Source: Chloroflexota bacterium
GTDB taxonomy: Bacteria; Chloroflexota; Dehalococcoidia; Dehalococcoidales; UBA2162
Assembly: GCA_016190825.1 (NCBI GenBank)
Contig: JACPPV010000009.1
Span: 151,786-215,785 of the forward strand
Direction: 5' to 3'
DNA: 64,000 bases
Shown here in pieces: positions 9,720-18,110 of this stretch. Every line of letters begins with the position of its first letter. Position 1 is the stretch's first letter. The position numbers and the translations under genes were made by a program. The notes beneath the pieces are model-generated. The model saw only the letters and a list, made by a program, of their open reading frames with translations. It was not told the origin of the DNA and made no database searches.

Positions 9720-11450
9720 ATGGGGATTCAAATAACCGATACCACGCTACGGGACGCTCATCAATCGCTTATCGCCACACGCATGAGAACGAGGGACATG
9801 CTGCCGATCGCCGAAAAGCTCGACCAGGTGGGGTTTTTCTCGCTCGAAGTCTGGGGAGGGGCAACCTTTGATGCCTGCATCAGGTTCCTCAACGAGGACC
9901 CATGGGAACGTTTGCAGGCTTTGCGGGCGAAGATAAAGAATACCCGCTTGCAAATGCTGTTGAGAGGGCAGAATCTCGTCGGCTACCGTCATTACCCGGA
10001 TGACGTTCTCCGGGAGTTCATCCGATTATCAGTTAAGAATGGCATCGATGTCTTCCGGATATTCGATGCGCTAAACGACGTGAGGAATATGGAGCTGGCA
10101 ATAAAGGTCGCCAAGGACTGCAAGGCGCATGTCCAGGGCACCATATGCTATACCACCAGCCCGGTCCACACGATAGACAATTTTGGCCGGATGGCGGCTA
10201 CGCTCGAAAGCCTGGGATGCGATTCTATCTGCATCAAAGATATGGCAGGGCTGATTTCCCCCGTTGCTGCCACTCAAATGGTAACAGCAATCAAGCAGAA
10301 AATAAAGATACCCCTAAACCTTCATTCTCACTGCTCGAGCGGGATGGCCCCGGCAAGTTATTATGCCGGAGCTGTAGCTGGAGTTGACATGGTTGATACT
10401 GCGTTTTCCGCGTTCGGCTGGGGGACGTCCCAACCGCCCACTGAGGGGATTGTGGCGGCTTTCAAGGATACCCCTTTTGATACCTGCCTGGATCTAGAAC
10501 AACTTTACGAGATAGGCGAATACTTTGCCGCGGTGAGCCAGAAATACCGGATGCTCTTCACTGCCGAAGCCACCCGGCCCAGCGTGGATGTTCTCCTCCA
10601 CCAGATTCCTGGAGGAATGCTCTCGAACCTGGTCAGCCAGCTCAGGGAGCAAGATGCGCTAGACAAAATGAGTGAGGTGCTGGAAGAAGTTCCCAGGGTG
10701 CGTAAAGACCTTGGCTATCCACCGCTCGTAACCCCCACAAGCCAGGTGGTCGGCACGCAGGCAGTACTCAACGTGCTCTCCGGTGTCCGCTACAAGCAGA
10801 TAACCCAGGAGGTAAAAAACTACTTCCTCGGCCAGTACGGCCGGCCCCCGGCCGAGGTGAATGAAGAGCTAAGGAGAACGATAATCGGCGAAGAGGCACC
10901 AATAACCGTGCGTCCGGCGGATTTGATCAAGCCGGAGCTGGAAAAGCTGCGGGAGGATGGCCGCAAGCTGGGTATCTTGCACAAAGAAGAGGACCTTCTC
11001 ACCTACGCCCTTTACCCGCAGGTTGCGGTAAAGTTCCTGCGAGGCGAGATTAAGGAAGAGGTCCTCGCCACCCCCAACCAGGTGCAGACCGGCTCAGCTT
11101 TGCCGAACCTGCCCACTGAGTTCGCCGTGGATGTTGACGGTGAGATCTTCAATGTAAAGATTGCCTCTGTCATCGGCAAGACGGTGGAAGTTGTTCAAAA
11201 GCCCAGGAAACCCTCGGGGGAAGCGCCCGGCGCGATAGTTTCCCCGATGGCAGGAATGGTCCTTTCCGTCGAGACGAAGAAAGGAAGCAGTATCCGCGAG
11301 GGCGATGTGGTAGCGACCATCGAAGCGATGAAGATGCATAATGAAGTGCAATCGCCTTATAATGGAGTGGTAAAAGAGATTTTCGTCTTCGATGGTGAAG
11401 TGGTAAACGCCGGAGACGTGCTGATGGTGCTGGATTTAAATGGTAAGTAA
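9720..11450 (+). CDS. pycB: Pyruvate carboxylase subunit B / oxaloacetate decarboxylase alpha subunit with biotinyl domain
   Basis: ITDTTLRDAHQSLIATRMRTRDM; C-terminal biotin motif EAMKMHNEV; next gene is the biotin carboxylase. Confidence 0.92.
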   Translation: MGIQITDTTLRDAHQSLIATRMRTRDMLPIAEKLDQVGFFSLEVWGGATFDACIRFLNEDPWERLQALRAKIKNTRLQMLLRGQNLVGYRHYPDDVLREFIRLSVKNGIDVFRIFDALNDVRNMELAIKVAKDCKAHVQGTICYTTSPVHTIDNFGRMAATLESLGCDSICIKDMAGLISPVAATQMVTAIKQKIKIPLNLHSHCSSGMAPASYYAGAVAGVDMVDTAFSAFGWGTSQPPTEGIVAAFKDTPFDTCLDLEQLYEIGEYFAAVSQKYRMLFTAEATRPSVDVLLHQIPGGMLSNLVSQLREQDALDKMSEVLEEVPRVRKDLGYPPLVTPTSQVVGTQAVLNVLSGVRYKQITQEVKNYFLGQYGRPPAEVNEELRRTIIGEEAPITVRPADLIKPELEKLREDGRKLGILHKEEDLLTYALYPQVAVKFLRGEIKEEVLATPNQVQTGSALPNLPTEFAVDVDGEIFNVKIASVIGKTVEVVQKPRKPSGEAPGAIVSPMAGMVLSVETKKGSSIREGDVVATIEAMKMHNEVQSPYNGVVKEIFVFDGEVVNAGDVLMVLDLNGK

Positions 11451-12936
11451 GATTCTTGTCGCCAACCGCGGGGAGATAGCCATCCGGGTAATGCGCGCCT
11501 GCCGGGAGATGGGGATACCATCGGTAGCGGTCTATTCCCAGGCAGACGAAGGCGCGCTGTTCGCCAAATACGCCAACGAAGCCTATTTCCTGGGGGGGGC
11601 GCCGGCGACAGAGAGCTATCTCAATATAAAGAAGATAATTACTATCGCCAGGGACTGCGGCGCTGATGCCATTCACCCCGGCTACGGATTTCTCGCCCAG
11701 AACCCCAACTTCGCCTATGCCTGTGAGCTCGAGGGAATAAAATTCATTGGTCCGTCCAGCAAAGTGCTGGAGCTCATGGGAAATAAAGTAGCGGCGCGGC
11801 GGGAAATGGCAGAAGCCGGCGTGCCTACCGTCCCCGGCACCGATGGGACCGTGTCCGATTTCAGCAAGGCAAGGGAGGTCATCGCTGATATTGGCTTTCC
11901 GGTCATAATCAAACCTTCAGGCGGCGGAGGCGGGATCGGGATGACGGTTGTCAATAGCGAGACGGAGTTACAGAAAGCCCTGGAATCAGCCCGGGTGATT
12001 GCCAACAGTACTTTCGGGCTGGCCGATGTCTATATCGAGAAATACCTTCCTCACCCGCGCCACATCGAGATTCAAATTCTTGCTGATGCATATGGTAACA
12101 CCATCCACCTGGGAGAGCGCGAATGCTCTATCCAGAGACGCTATCAGAAGATAATCGAAGAAGCACCTTCCCCGGCAGTAACGCCAGAGTTGCGGCGCGA
12201 AATGGGCGAAGTGGCCGTAAGAGCGGCGAAGTGGGTAAACTACGAAGGGGCAGGGACAATCGAATTCTTGTTCTCTGAGGGGAAATTTTACTTTCTGGAG
12301 GCGAACACACGTATCCAGGTGGAACACGCCATCACGGAAGTGGTAACCGGTGTCGATATTGTTAAGGAGCAGATAAGCGTTGCCCGCGGGGAGCGCCTCA
12401 GTTACAAACAGGAAGATATCACCATGAACGGCTGGGCGATAGAATGCCGCATAAACGCCGAGGACCCGTTGAACAACTTTGCCCCGTCTCCCGGCAAGCT
12501 GAGACACTATCGCTCCCCGGGCGGAATCGGTATCCGCATAGACAGCGGCGTACATACAGCCTACACCATACCTTCTGCCTATGACCCGATGATTTCAAAA
12601 CTTATTGCCTGGGGTAGGAACCGCAATGAGGCCATCAACCGGATGCGCCGGGCGCTTTACGAATACATTATAGTCGGTGTAAAAACCAACATCCCATTCC
12701 ACAAAGCGGTTATGGAAAATCCTCGCTTCGTCAGCGGGGAACTGGGGACCCATTTCATCTCGCAGGAGACCTCCCTCGTCAATGATATGAAATGTATCAT
12801 GGAGCGCGAACAGCCGCTCGAAGAGAAGCTTTCAGAGATATTCGCTGATAAGAGGAAAGTGGCGGCGATCGCCGCCGTAACCGCTTTCACCCAGATGCAT
12901 TCGCACGGGGTCCGAAAAGAAAGTCCGGAGGAGTGA
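11440..12936 (+). CDS. pycA: Pyruvate/acetyl-CoA carboxylase biotin carboxylase subunit
   Basis: KILVANRGEIAIRVMRACREMGI; IIKPSGGGGGIGM; ECSIQRRYQKIIEEAPSP; overlaps pycB by 11 nt. Confidence 0.92.
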   Translation: MVSKILVANRGEIAIRVMRACREMGIPSVAVYSQADEGALFAKYANEAYFLGGAPATESYLNIKKIITIARDCGADAIHPGYGFLAQNPNFAYACELEGIKFIGPSSKVLELMGNKVAARREMAEAGVPTVPGTDGTVSDFSKAREVIADIGFPVIIKPSGGGGGIGMTVVNSETELQKALESARVIANSTFGLADVYIEKYLPHPRHIEIQILADAYGNTIHLGERECSIQRRYQKIIEEAPSPAVTPELRREMGEVAVRAAKWVNYEGAGTIEFLFSEGKFYFLEANTRIQVEHAITEVVTGVDIVKEQISVARGERLSYKQEDITMNGWAIECRINAEDPLNNFAPSPGKLRHYRSPGGIGIRIDSGVHTAYTIPSAYDPMISKLIAWGRNRNEAINRMRRALYEYIIVGVKTNIPFHKAVMENPRFVSGELGTHFISQETSLVNDMKCIMEREQPLEEKLSEIFADKRKVAAIAAVTAFTQMHSHGVRKESPEE

Positions 12937-12962
12937 ACGGCGGTGGTTTCGCCTCACCTTAC

Positions 12963-13048
12963 CATTCCCGCGCAAACGGGAATCTACCTCCACCACCTGG
13001 ATCCGGCTCCCATGTCTGTGCATGGGACAAGTTTCGCCGGAATGACAG
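12963..13048 (+). repeat. Dispersed intergenic repeat, family 1 divergent copy C
   Basis: CATTCCCGCGCAAACGGGAATCTACCTC plus CCCATGTCTGTGCATGGGACAAGTTTCGCCGGAATGACAG. Confidence 0.55.
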
Positions 13049-13126
13049 TCTTGGACTGGGATTGCCTCGCGTAGTTCCACCCCGAGCCTTAAAGGAATCT
13101 CCCCGAATGGTTCATCCGCTCTTGTA

Positions 13127-13156
13127 TTGCCTGTTCGCGTTGTAGTATAGTATAAT
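13127..13156 (+). promoter_or_regulatory. Candidate sigma70 promoter for rpsF-ssb-rpsR
   Basis: TTGCCT (13127-13132), 18 nt, perfect TATAAT (13151-13156), 33 nt upstream of the rpsF ATG. Confidence 0.5.
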
Positions 13157-13189
13157 CCATTGTGATTTTTTGGGAGAAAGATTAGCAAG

Positions 13190-13516
13190 ATGGTAACAGA
13201 GAAAACGGCTGCGGAGTCGGCTCAGCGGTTGCGGGACTACGAACTCGTCCTTGTGTTTAAGCCGGATTCCGCCGAAGAGAAGCTCGAAGTGGCATTGAAT
13301 AATCTCGGCAAGTTTGTTGCTGACAGGGGTGGTGCTGTATCTGAAGTGCAGCGGTGGGGCAGAAGAAAGCTGGCTTATCCCATAAAGAGCTCTCTAGAGG
13401 GGATTTATTTTCTGGCAAAGCTCAAATTGAGATCAGCTACGGGGAAGGAACTGGAATCCAATCTGCGGGTTTCTGAAGATGTCCTACGGCACTTGCTGAT
13501 CAACCTTGAAAGCTGA
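13190..13516 (+). CDS. rpsF: 30S ribosomal protein S6
   Basis: RDYELVLVFKPDSAEEKLEVAL...VQRWGRRKLAYPIKSSLEGIYFLAKL. Confidence 0.93.
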   Translation: MVTEKTAAESAQRLRDYELVLVFKPDSAEEKLEVALNNLGKFVADRGGAVSEVQRWGRRKLAYPIKSSLEGIYFLAKLKLRSATGKELESNLRVSEDVLRHLLINLES

Positions 13517-13564
13517 GCCATGACCCTCCAGGATAACGCAGGATGAGCGGACAGGAGCGGAAAC

Positions 13565-13975
13565 GTGGTTAGCGTAAATAAAATCATCATCATCGGTAAC
13601 CTGGGCGGCGAGCCGGAAATGCGCTTTACCCCGAATGGGCGTGCGGTTACTTCTTTCAGCGTGGCAACCAACTGGCGGTATACAACGGCTGACGGAGACC
13701 GCCGCGAGGAAACGGAATGGTTTACCGTGGTCACCTGGGGCAAGCTGGCTGAACAGTGCAACCAGTTCCTGAACAAAGGGCGGCTTGTCTATGTGGAGGG
13801 GAGATTACGTACCCATAGTTGGGAAGGCCAGGACGGACAGAAGCATTCCCGCAACGAGATCGTCGCTAACCGCGTGAGTTTCCTGGACAGGCAAGCCGTA
13901 GCGCCGCTGCCCGGAGAAAGGGTATCTGAAATCCCGGGGGGAGACGAAATAGAACCTGAAGATCTTCCTTTCTAG
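13565..13975 (+). CDS. ssb: Single-stranded DNA-binding protein
   Basis: VNKIIIIGNLGGEPEMRFTPNGRAVTSFSVATN; acidic tail ending EDLPF. Confidence 0.95.
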   Translation: MVSVNKIIIIGNLGGEPEMRFTPNGRAVTSFSVATNWRYTTADGDRREETEWFTVVTWGKLAEQCNQFLNKGRLVYVEGRLRTHSWEGQDGQKHSRNEIVANRVSFLDRQAVAPLPGERVSEIPGGDEIEPEDLPF

Positions 13976-14019
13976 GCAGATCATTCTATATTGACGTGAG
14001 AAACAGGAGAGGATAACCA

Positions 14020-14322
14020 GTGGCAAGAGAACAAAGCGGAGGCAGAGATACCAGGGGTGGACGCCCCAGATATGCGCCGGTACGCAAAGTGTGCCAGTTC
14101 TGCACCGGCAAGATGAAATCAATAGATTATAAAGAAACAGAGAAACTGCGCAACTTTATATCGGATAGCGGGAAGATAGACCCTCGCCGCCGGACGGGCA
14201 CCTGTGCCCAGCATCAGCGTCTCCTGGCTACCGCCATAAAAAGGGCTCGCCATCTCGCTTTACTCCCCTATGTACCAGCCCACGTGCGAAGGACCGGGGT
14301 TTTTGGTTCCACGGCCAGCTAA
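14020..14322 (+). CDS. rpsR: 30S ribosomal protein S18
   Basis: [61 protein letters not shown]. Confidence 0.95.
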   Translation: MAREQSGGRDTRGGRPRYAPVRKVCQFCTGKMKSIDYKETEKLRNFISDSGKIDPRRRTGTCAQHQRLLATAIKRARHLALLPYVPAHVRRTGVFGSTAS

Positions 14323-14380
14323 CTTTCGGGCAGGAGCGCTGTCTTTCAAGAATATTAATTGTTCACAGCGAGGGTTTTAA

Positions 14381-14521
14381 GTGCCAAAAAGGACTTATCA
14401 ACCGAAAAAGATACCGCGAAGACGCGAGCATGGCTTTCTGAAGAGAATGAGCAGCCGGGGCGGACGAATCGTTCTTAAGCTGCGCCGACTGAAAGGCCGG
14501 CAGCGATTGACCGTGGTCTGA
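14381..14521 (+). CDS. rpmH: 50S ribosomal protein L34 (GTG start; not in the supplied ORF track)
   Basis: Own translation: [46 protein letters not shown]; immediately before rnpA. Confidence 0.95.
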   Translation: MPKRTYQPKKIPRRREHGFLKRMSSRGGRIVLKLRRLKGRQRLTVV

Positions 14522-14555
14522 CGCTGAATCCTCATAAAACAGACCGGGAGGGGGA

Positions 14556-14939
14556 GTGATGAGGGGAGAACAATACCTGACCAAACCGCAGCACTTCGCC
14601 CGGGTTTACGGTAAAGGGGGGTCATGGGCTTCACGGTATCTGGTGTTGAGGGCATTTAGCAAGGGTCTTTCGCTTTCCCGGTTCGGTTTTTCCATCAGCC
14701 GGAAAGTAGGTAATGCTGTAGTAAGAAACAGGCTGAAGCGCTGGCTCCGGGAAATAATGAGGGCTGCACCGTTGAAGGCAGGGTATGACATAGTGTTCAT
14801 TGTCCGCCCTGCTGCGGCGCCGCTTGGTTACTGGGACATAAGAAAAGGGGCGATGGAACTACTATCCCGCTCCCGCTTGCTCCGGGCGGGCAGGCAGCCT
14901 GAAGCAGTGGTAAACGTCGAGGCGGACGGAGAAGGATAA
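14556..14939 (+). CDS. rnpA: Ribonuclease P protein component
   Basis: RFGFSISRKVGNAVVRNRLKRWLREIMR RnpA signature; context rpmH-rnpA-yidD-yidC. Confidence 0.93.
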   Translation: MMRGEQYLTKPQHFARVYGKGGSWASRYLVLRAFSKGLSLSRFGFSISRKVGNAVVRNRLKRWLREIMRAAPLKAGYDIVFIVRPAAAPLGYWDIRKGAMELLSRSRLLRAGRQPEAVVNVEADGEG

Positions 14940-15005
14940 GCAAGACGAGATTGCGCGGTGGCCCCTACCGATACCCCTACCATGAGTGAAAATTACACCT
15001 GACTA

Positions 15006-15239
15006 GTGAACGAAGAAACAAGAGGAAAAGTGAGGACGATTGCGCTGGGTTTAATCCGGCTATACCAGGAGACATGGTCACGCGTCACACCCCCATCCTG
15101 CCGTTTTTTGCCCACATGCTCACAGTACACTTACGAAGCAATCAGCCAACACGGTCTCCTGAGTGGGATGTGGTTAGGAATGAAGCGGCTCGCCCGCTGC
15201 CATCCGCTGCATCCGGGCGGCTATGACCCTGTACCATGA
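15006..15239 (+). CDS. yidD: Membrane protein insertion efficiency factor YidD
   Basis: [62 protein letters not shown]. Confidence 0.93.
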   Translation: MNEETRGKVRTIALGLIRLYQETWSRVTPPSCRFLPTCSQYTYEAISQHGLLSGMWLGMKRLARCHPLHPGGYDPVP

Positions 15240-15308
15240 TGGACAGGGCAACAGGCGGATGAACATCGTGGTACTTTCAGCGCTTTCGTCCCCGAAGAGT
15301 AAGCATAA

Positions 15309-16577
15309 GTGATAGGTAACATCAGGAAATTGTTATCCCCCGGAAAGCTGCTACTGTGGGCTCTGCTGCTGGGTTTGCTCATCTTTGTGAGCTGCGCCCC
15401 GGGAGCCGCAACCGTCCCCAAGGGATGGTCAGGCGCGGTCATAGCGGATGACACCCTTATCATTGGCTCCATGGAAGGAAAGATGGTGGCTCTCAATACC
15501 GCCGATGGTAAACGACTCTGGGAGCTGCCGCTGGAGATGACAGCCCAACCTGGCGGTCTCTTTGGCTGCGCTCCGGCGCAGTTGCCGGTGGCTATCTACG
15601 GTTCGCCCACGATAGCCGGAGATCTGATTTACCTGGGCGGCTATGACGGCAAATTTTACGCATTTGTCCCCGGCAGGGATGACCCGAGATGGATATACCC
15701 TCGACAGGGGACGGTGGGCGGCTCCATCGTTGGCGGGGCAGCCACCAGCGTCAGCCAGGACAAGGTCTTCTTTGGCGCATCTGACGGCACCGTTTATGCC
15801 CTCGATGCCGCCGATGGCTTCAGGGTGTGGACCTTCCCCACAAAAAGCAAGATATGGTCAACACCGGCAGTTTTGGAAGATACGCTTTTCGTAGGGACTT
15901 TTGATAAGAAGCTTCATGCTCTGGATACGGCCACGGGAGGCAAGAAGTGGACTTTTGAGGCGGCTGGGGCAATTGTCGCCACCCCGGCAGTCCATGATGG
16001 CACAGTTTTTGTCGGCTCCTTTGACCGGAACCTCTATGCGGTGGATGTAATCTCGGGTCAGCTCAAATGGACATTCACCGCCGGCAACTGGTTCTGGGCA
16101 AGGCCTATCGCCACAGACGGTGCCGTCTACGCAGCCTCCCTTGATGGCAAGGTTCATGTGCTGGATGCCGGCAACGGCAGCACGCTTGCGGAATTTAGCC
16201 TGGACAGCCCTGTTAGCTCATCGCCGGTCCTGGCAGGCGGTTCGTTCATAGTAGCCTCCGAAAAAGGCATCGTTTACGCCATTGATACCGCCGGGAAAGA
16301 GATCAGGACACTGGTTGATCTGGAGCTGAAAGGGGCAAAGATAAACGCGCCTCTGGCCACAGATGGGAAAATGGTCTACGTCCACGCCAGCAACGCCAGG
16401 GTCTATGCGGTGAATGTTGATTCCGGTGCGGATATATGGAGCGTTTCCTTGAGAAGTGCACCAGCTCCATCTCAGGAAACTGGCGGAGCCAACTGGGGCA
16501 TAATCATCGGCTTCATTGTTCTCAGCCTTTTGACAATGTTGTTAATCAAGGCGCTGCGCAGGCGCCCTAAAGCTTAG
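15309..16577 (+). CDS. PQQ-like beta-propeller repeat lipoprotein
   Basis: Lipobox-like LLIFVSCAP; repeated VYALDAADG..W.F / LHALDTATGGKKWTFEA repeats; C-terminal TM segment; lies between yidD and yidC. Confidence 0.8.
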   Translation: MIGNIRKLLSPGKLLLWALLLGLLIFVSCAPGAATVPKGWSGAVIADDTLIIGSMEGKMVALNTADGKRLWELPLEMTAQPGGLFGCAPAQLPVAIYGSPTIAGDLIYLGGYDGKFYAFVPGRDDPRWIYPRQGTVGGSIVGGAATSVSQDKVFFGASDGTVYALDAADGFRVWTFPTKSKIWSTPAVLEDTLFVGTFDKKLHALDTATGGKKWTFEAAGAIVATPAVHDGTVFVGSFDRNLYAVDVISGQLKWTFTAGNWFWARPIATDGAVYAASLDGKVHVLDAGNGSTLAEFSLDSPVSSSPVLAGGSFIVASEKGIVYAIDTAGKEIRTLVDLELKGAKINAPLATDGKMVYVHASNARVYAVNVDSGADIWSVSLRSAPAPSQETGGANWGIIIGFIVLSLLTMLLIKALRRRPKA

Positions 16578-16591
16578 TGAGGTAGACTTAG

Positions 16592-17557
16592 TTGAGTATC
16601 GGCGCAATCTGGGACCTGATTATTCTCTCTCCCCTGGTGAACATTGTCGTCGTGCTGTCTCACTACCTTTTTGGCAGCTTCGGCCTGACCATCATCGTGC
16701 TGACAATAGCCATACGGCTCTTGACCTATCCTCTCACTCTAAAGCAACTCCATGCAACCAAAGCCATGCAGAACATCCAGTCCCAGGTGGCAGAACTGCA
16801 GAAAAAGTACGATAAGGATAGAAAGAGGCTGGCGCAGGAGCAGATGAAACTCTATCGGGAAGCCGGCATGAACCCGGCTGGCTGCCTTTTGCCCATGCTT
16901 ATCCAAATGCCTGTCTGGATAGCCCTCTATCAGGCGATAGTCCGCGTCCTGGCAGTAAATCCGGAAGATTTCCTGAACCTGTCAAGACACCTTTACGCTT
17001 CCTGGTCAATGGTTTTCTCCCAGGTGCCACTGGAAAGCCGCTTTCTGTGGCTGGACCTCGCGGCACCGGACCGTTTGATGATTTTGCCCATTCTGGTAGG
17101 CGCTTCAATGTGGGCACAGCAGAAAATGACAACCACGCCGAGCTCGGACCCAAGGCAACAGGCTCAGTCACAGATGATGCTCTGGATGATGCCGCTAATG
17201 TTCGCCTTCCTTACGCTACAGTTTCCGAGCGGCCTGGCCCTTTACTGGACGGTCTCAAACGTCATCGGCATCGTAAATCAGTATTTTGTCACCGGTTGGG
17301 GTGGACTGGTTATCCCAGGAATTACTACTAGGCGAGCGCCCGAAGCGAAGAAGATCAGAGGGCAGGTAGTACGGCAGGAGGCGTCGCCGCAGGCAGGAAA
17401 GGAAACCGCCGCACCCGTCCCCCCGCCCGAAGGGGAGGTAGCAGATGGAAAACCTGGAGTTCAGCGGCAAGACCGTAGAAGAGGCACTTCAGAACGCCCT
17501 GGAAGAACTGGGCGTAGACCGGGAGGAGGTGGAGGTCGTCGTCGTAAAGGAGGGTAA
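16592..17557 (+). CDS. yidC: YidC/Oxa1 family membrane protein insertase (TTG start)
   Basis: GSFGLTIIVLTIAIRLLTYPLTLKQLHATKAMQNIQSQVAELQKKYDKDRKRL; MPLMFAFLTLQFPSGLALYWTVSNVIGIVNQYF. Confidence 0.92.
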   Translation: MSIGAIWDLIILSPLVNIVVVLSHYLFGSFGLTIIVLTIAIRLLTYPLTLKQLHATKAMQNIQSQVAELQKKYDKDRKRLAQEQMKLYREAGMNPAGCLLPMLIQMPVWIALYQAIVRVLAVNPEDFLNLSRHLYASWSMVFSQVPLESRFLWLDLAAPDRLMILPILVGASMWAQQKMTTTPSSDPRQQAQSQMMLWMMPLMFAFLTLQFPSGLALYWTVSNVIGIVNQYFVTGWGGLVIPGITTRRAPEAKKIRGQVVRQEASPQAGKETAAPVPPPEGEVADGKPGVQRQDRRRGTSERPGRTGRRPGGGGGRRRKGG

Positions 17558-18095
17558 AGCTGGCATTCTGGGATTGGGCGCCGAATCCGCTGTGATCAGA
17601 GTAGTACGGCGGGCGCCAGGCTTGCCGGATGCCGTAACTGATACGGCGAGGTCCATACTGGAGAAGCTGCTGGCGCTTATGGAGATAGATGGCACGGTAA
17701 CAGTCGAAACAGAGCTCCTGGCTGGCCAGACTGCCTCAACAGTCCTGAATATAGCCGGTGATGACCTCGGCATCCTGATCGGACGACGCGGGCAGACCCT
17801 CTCCAGCCTCCAATACCTCGTCCGGCTGATGGTCAATCACCAGACAAAAAGCAAAGCGCCGGCGCCTATCATTATTGACGTGGAAGGGTACAGACGGCGC
17901 CGTTATGAGGCGCTGGAGGAATTCGCCAGGCAAATGGCGGAGCAAGTGCGCATCAAAGGCAGGCCATTTACCTTTGAGCCGATGTCTCCATTTGAGCGGC
18001 GCATCATCCACGTAGCCCTGGCTAATAATCCTGAAGTCACCACGGAAAGCACCGGAGAAGGCGAATCACGCCAGGTGGTCATCCGGCTCAAGTGA
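17445..18095 (+). CDS. jag: Jag/KhpB family RNA-binding protein (KH and R3H)
   Basis: MENLEFSGKTVEEALQNALEELGVDREEVEV...GILGLGAE; GRRGQTLSSLQYLVRLMVN; start preceded by GGGGAGG; overlaps the yidC 3' end. Confidence 0.93.
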   Translation: MENLEFSGKTVEEALQNALEELGVDREEVEVVVVKEGKAGILGLGAESAVIRVVRRAPGLPDAVTDTARSILEKLLALMEIDGTVTVETELLAGQTASTVLNIAGDDLGILIGRRGQTLSSLQYLVRLMVNHQTKSKAPAPIIIDVEGYRRRRYEALEEFARQMAEQVRIKGRPFTFEPMSPFERRIIHVALANNPEVTTESTGEGESRQVVIRLK

Positions 18096-18110
18096 AAATA
18101 GTAACTCATA

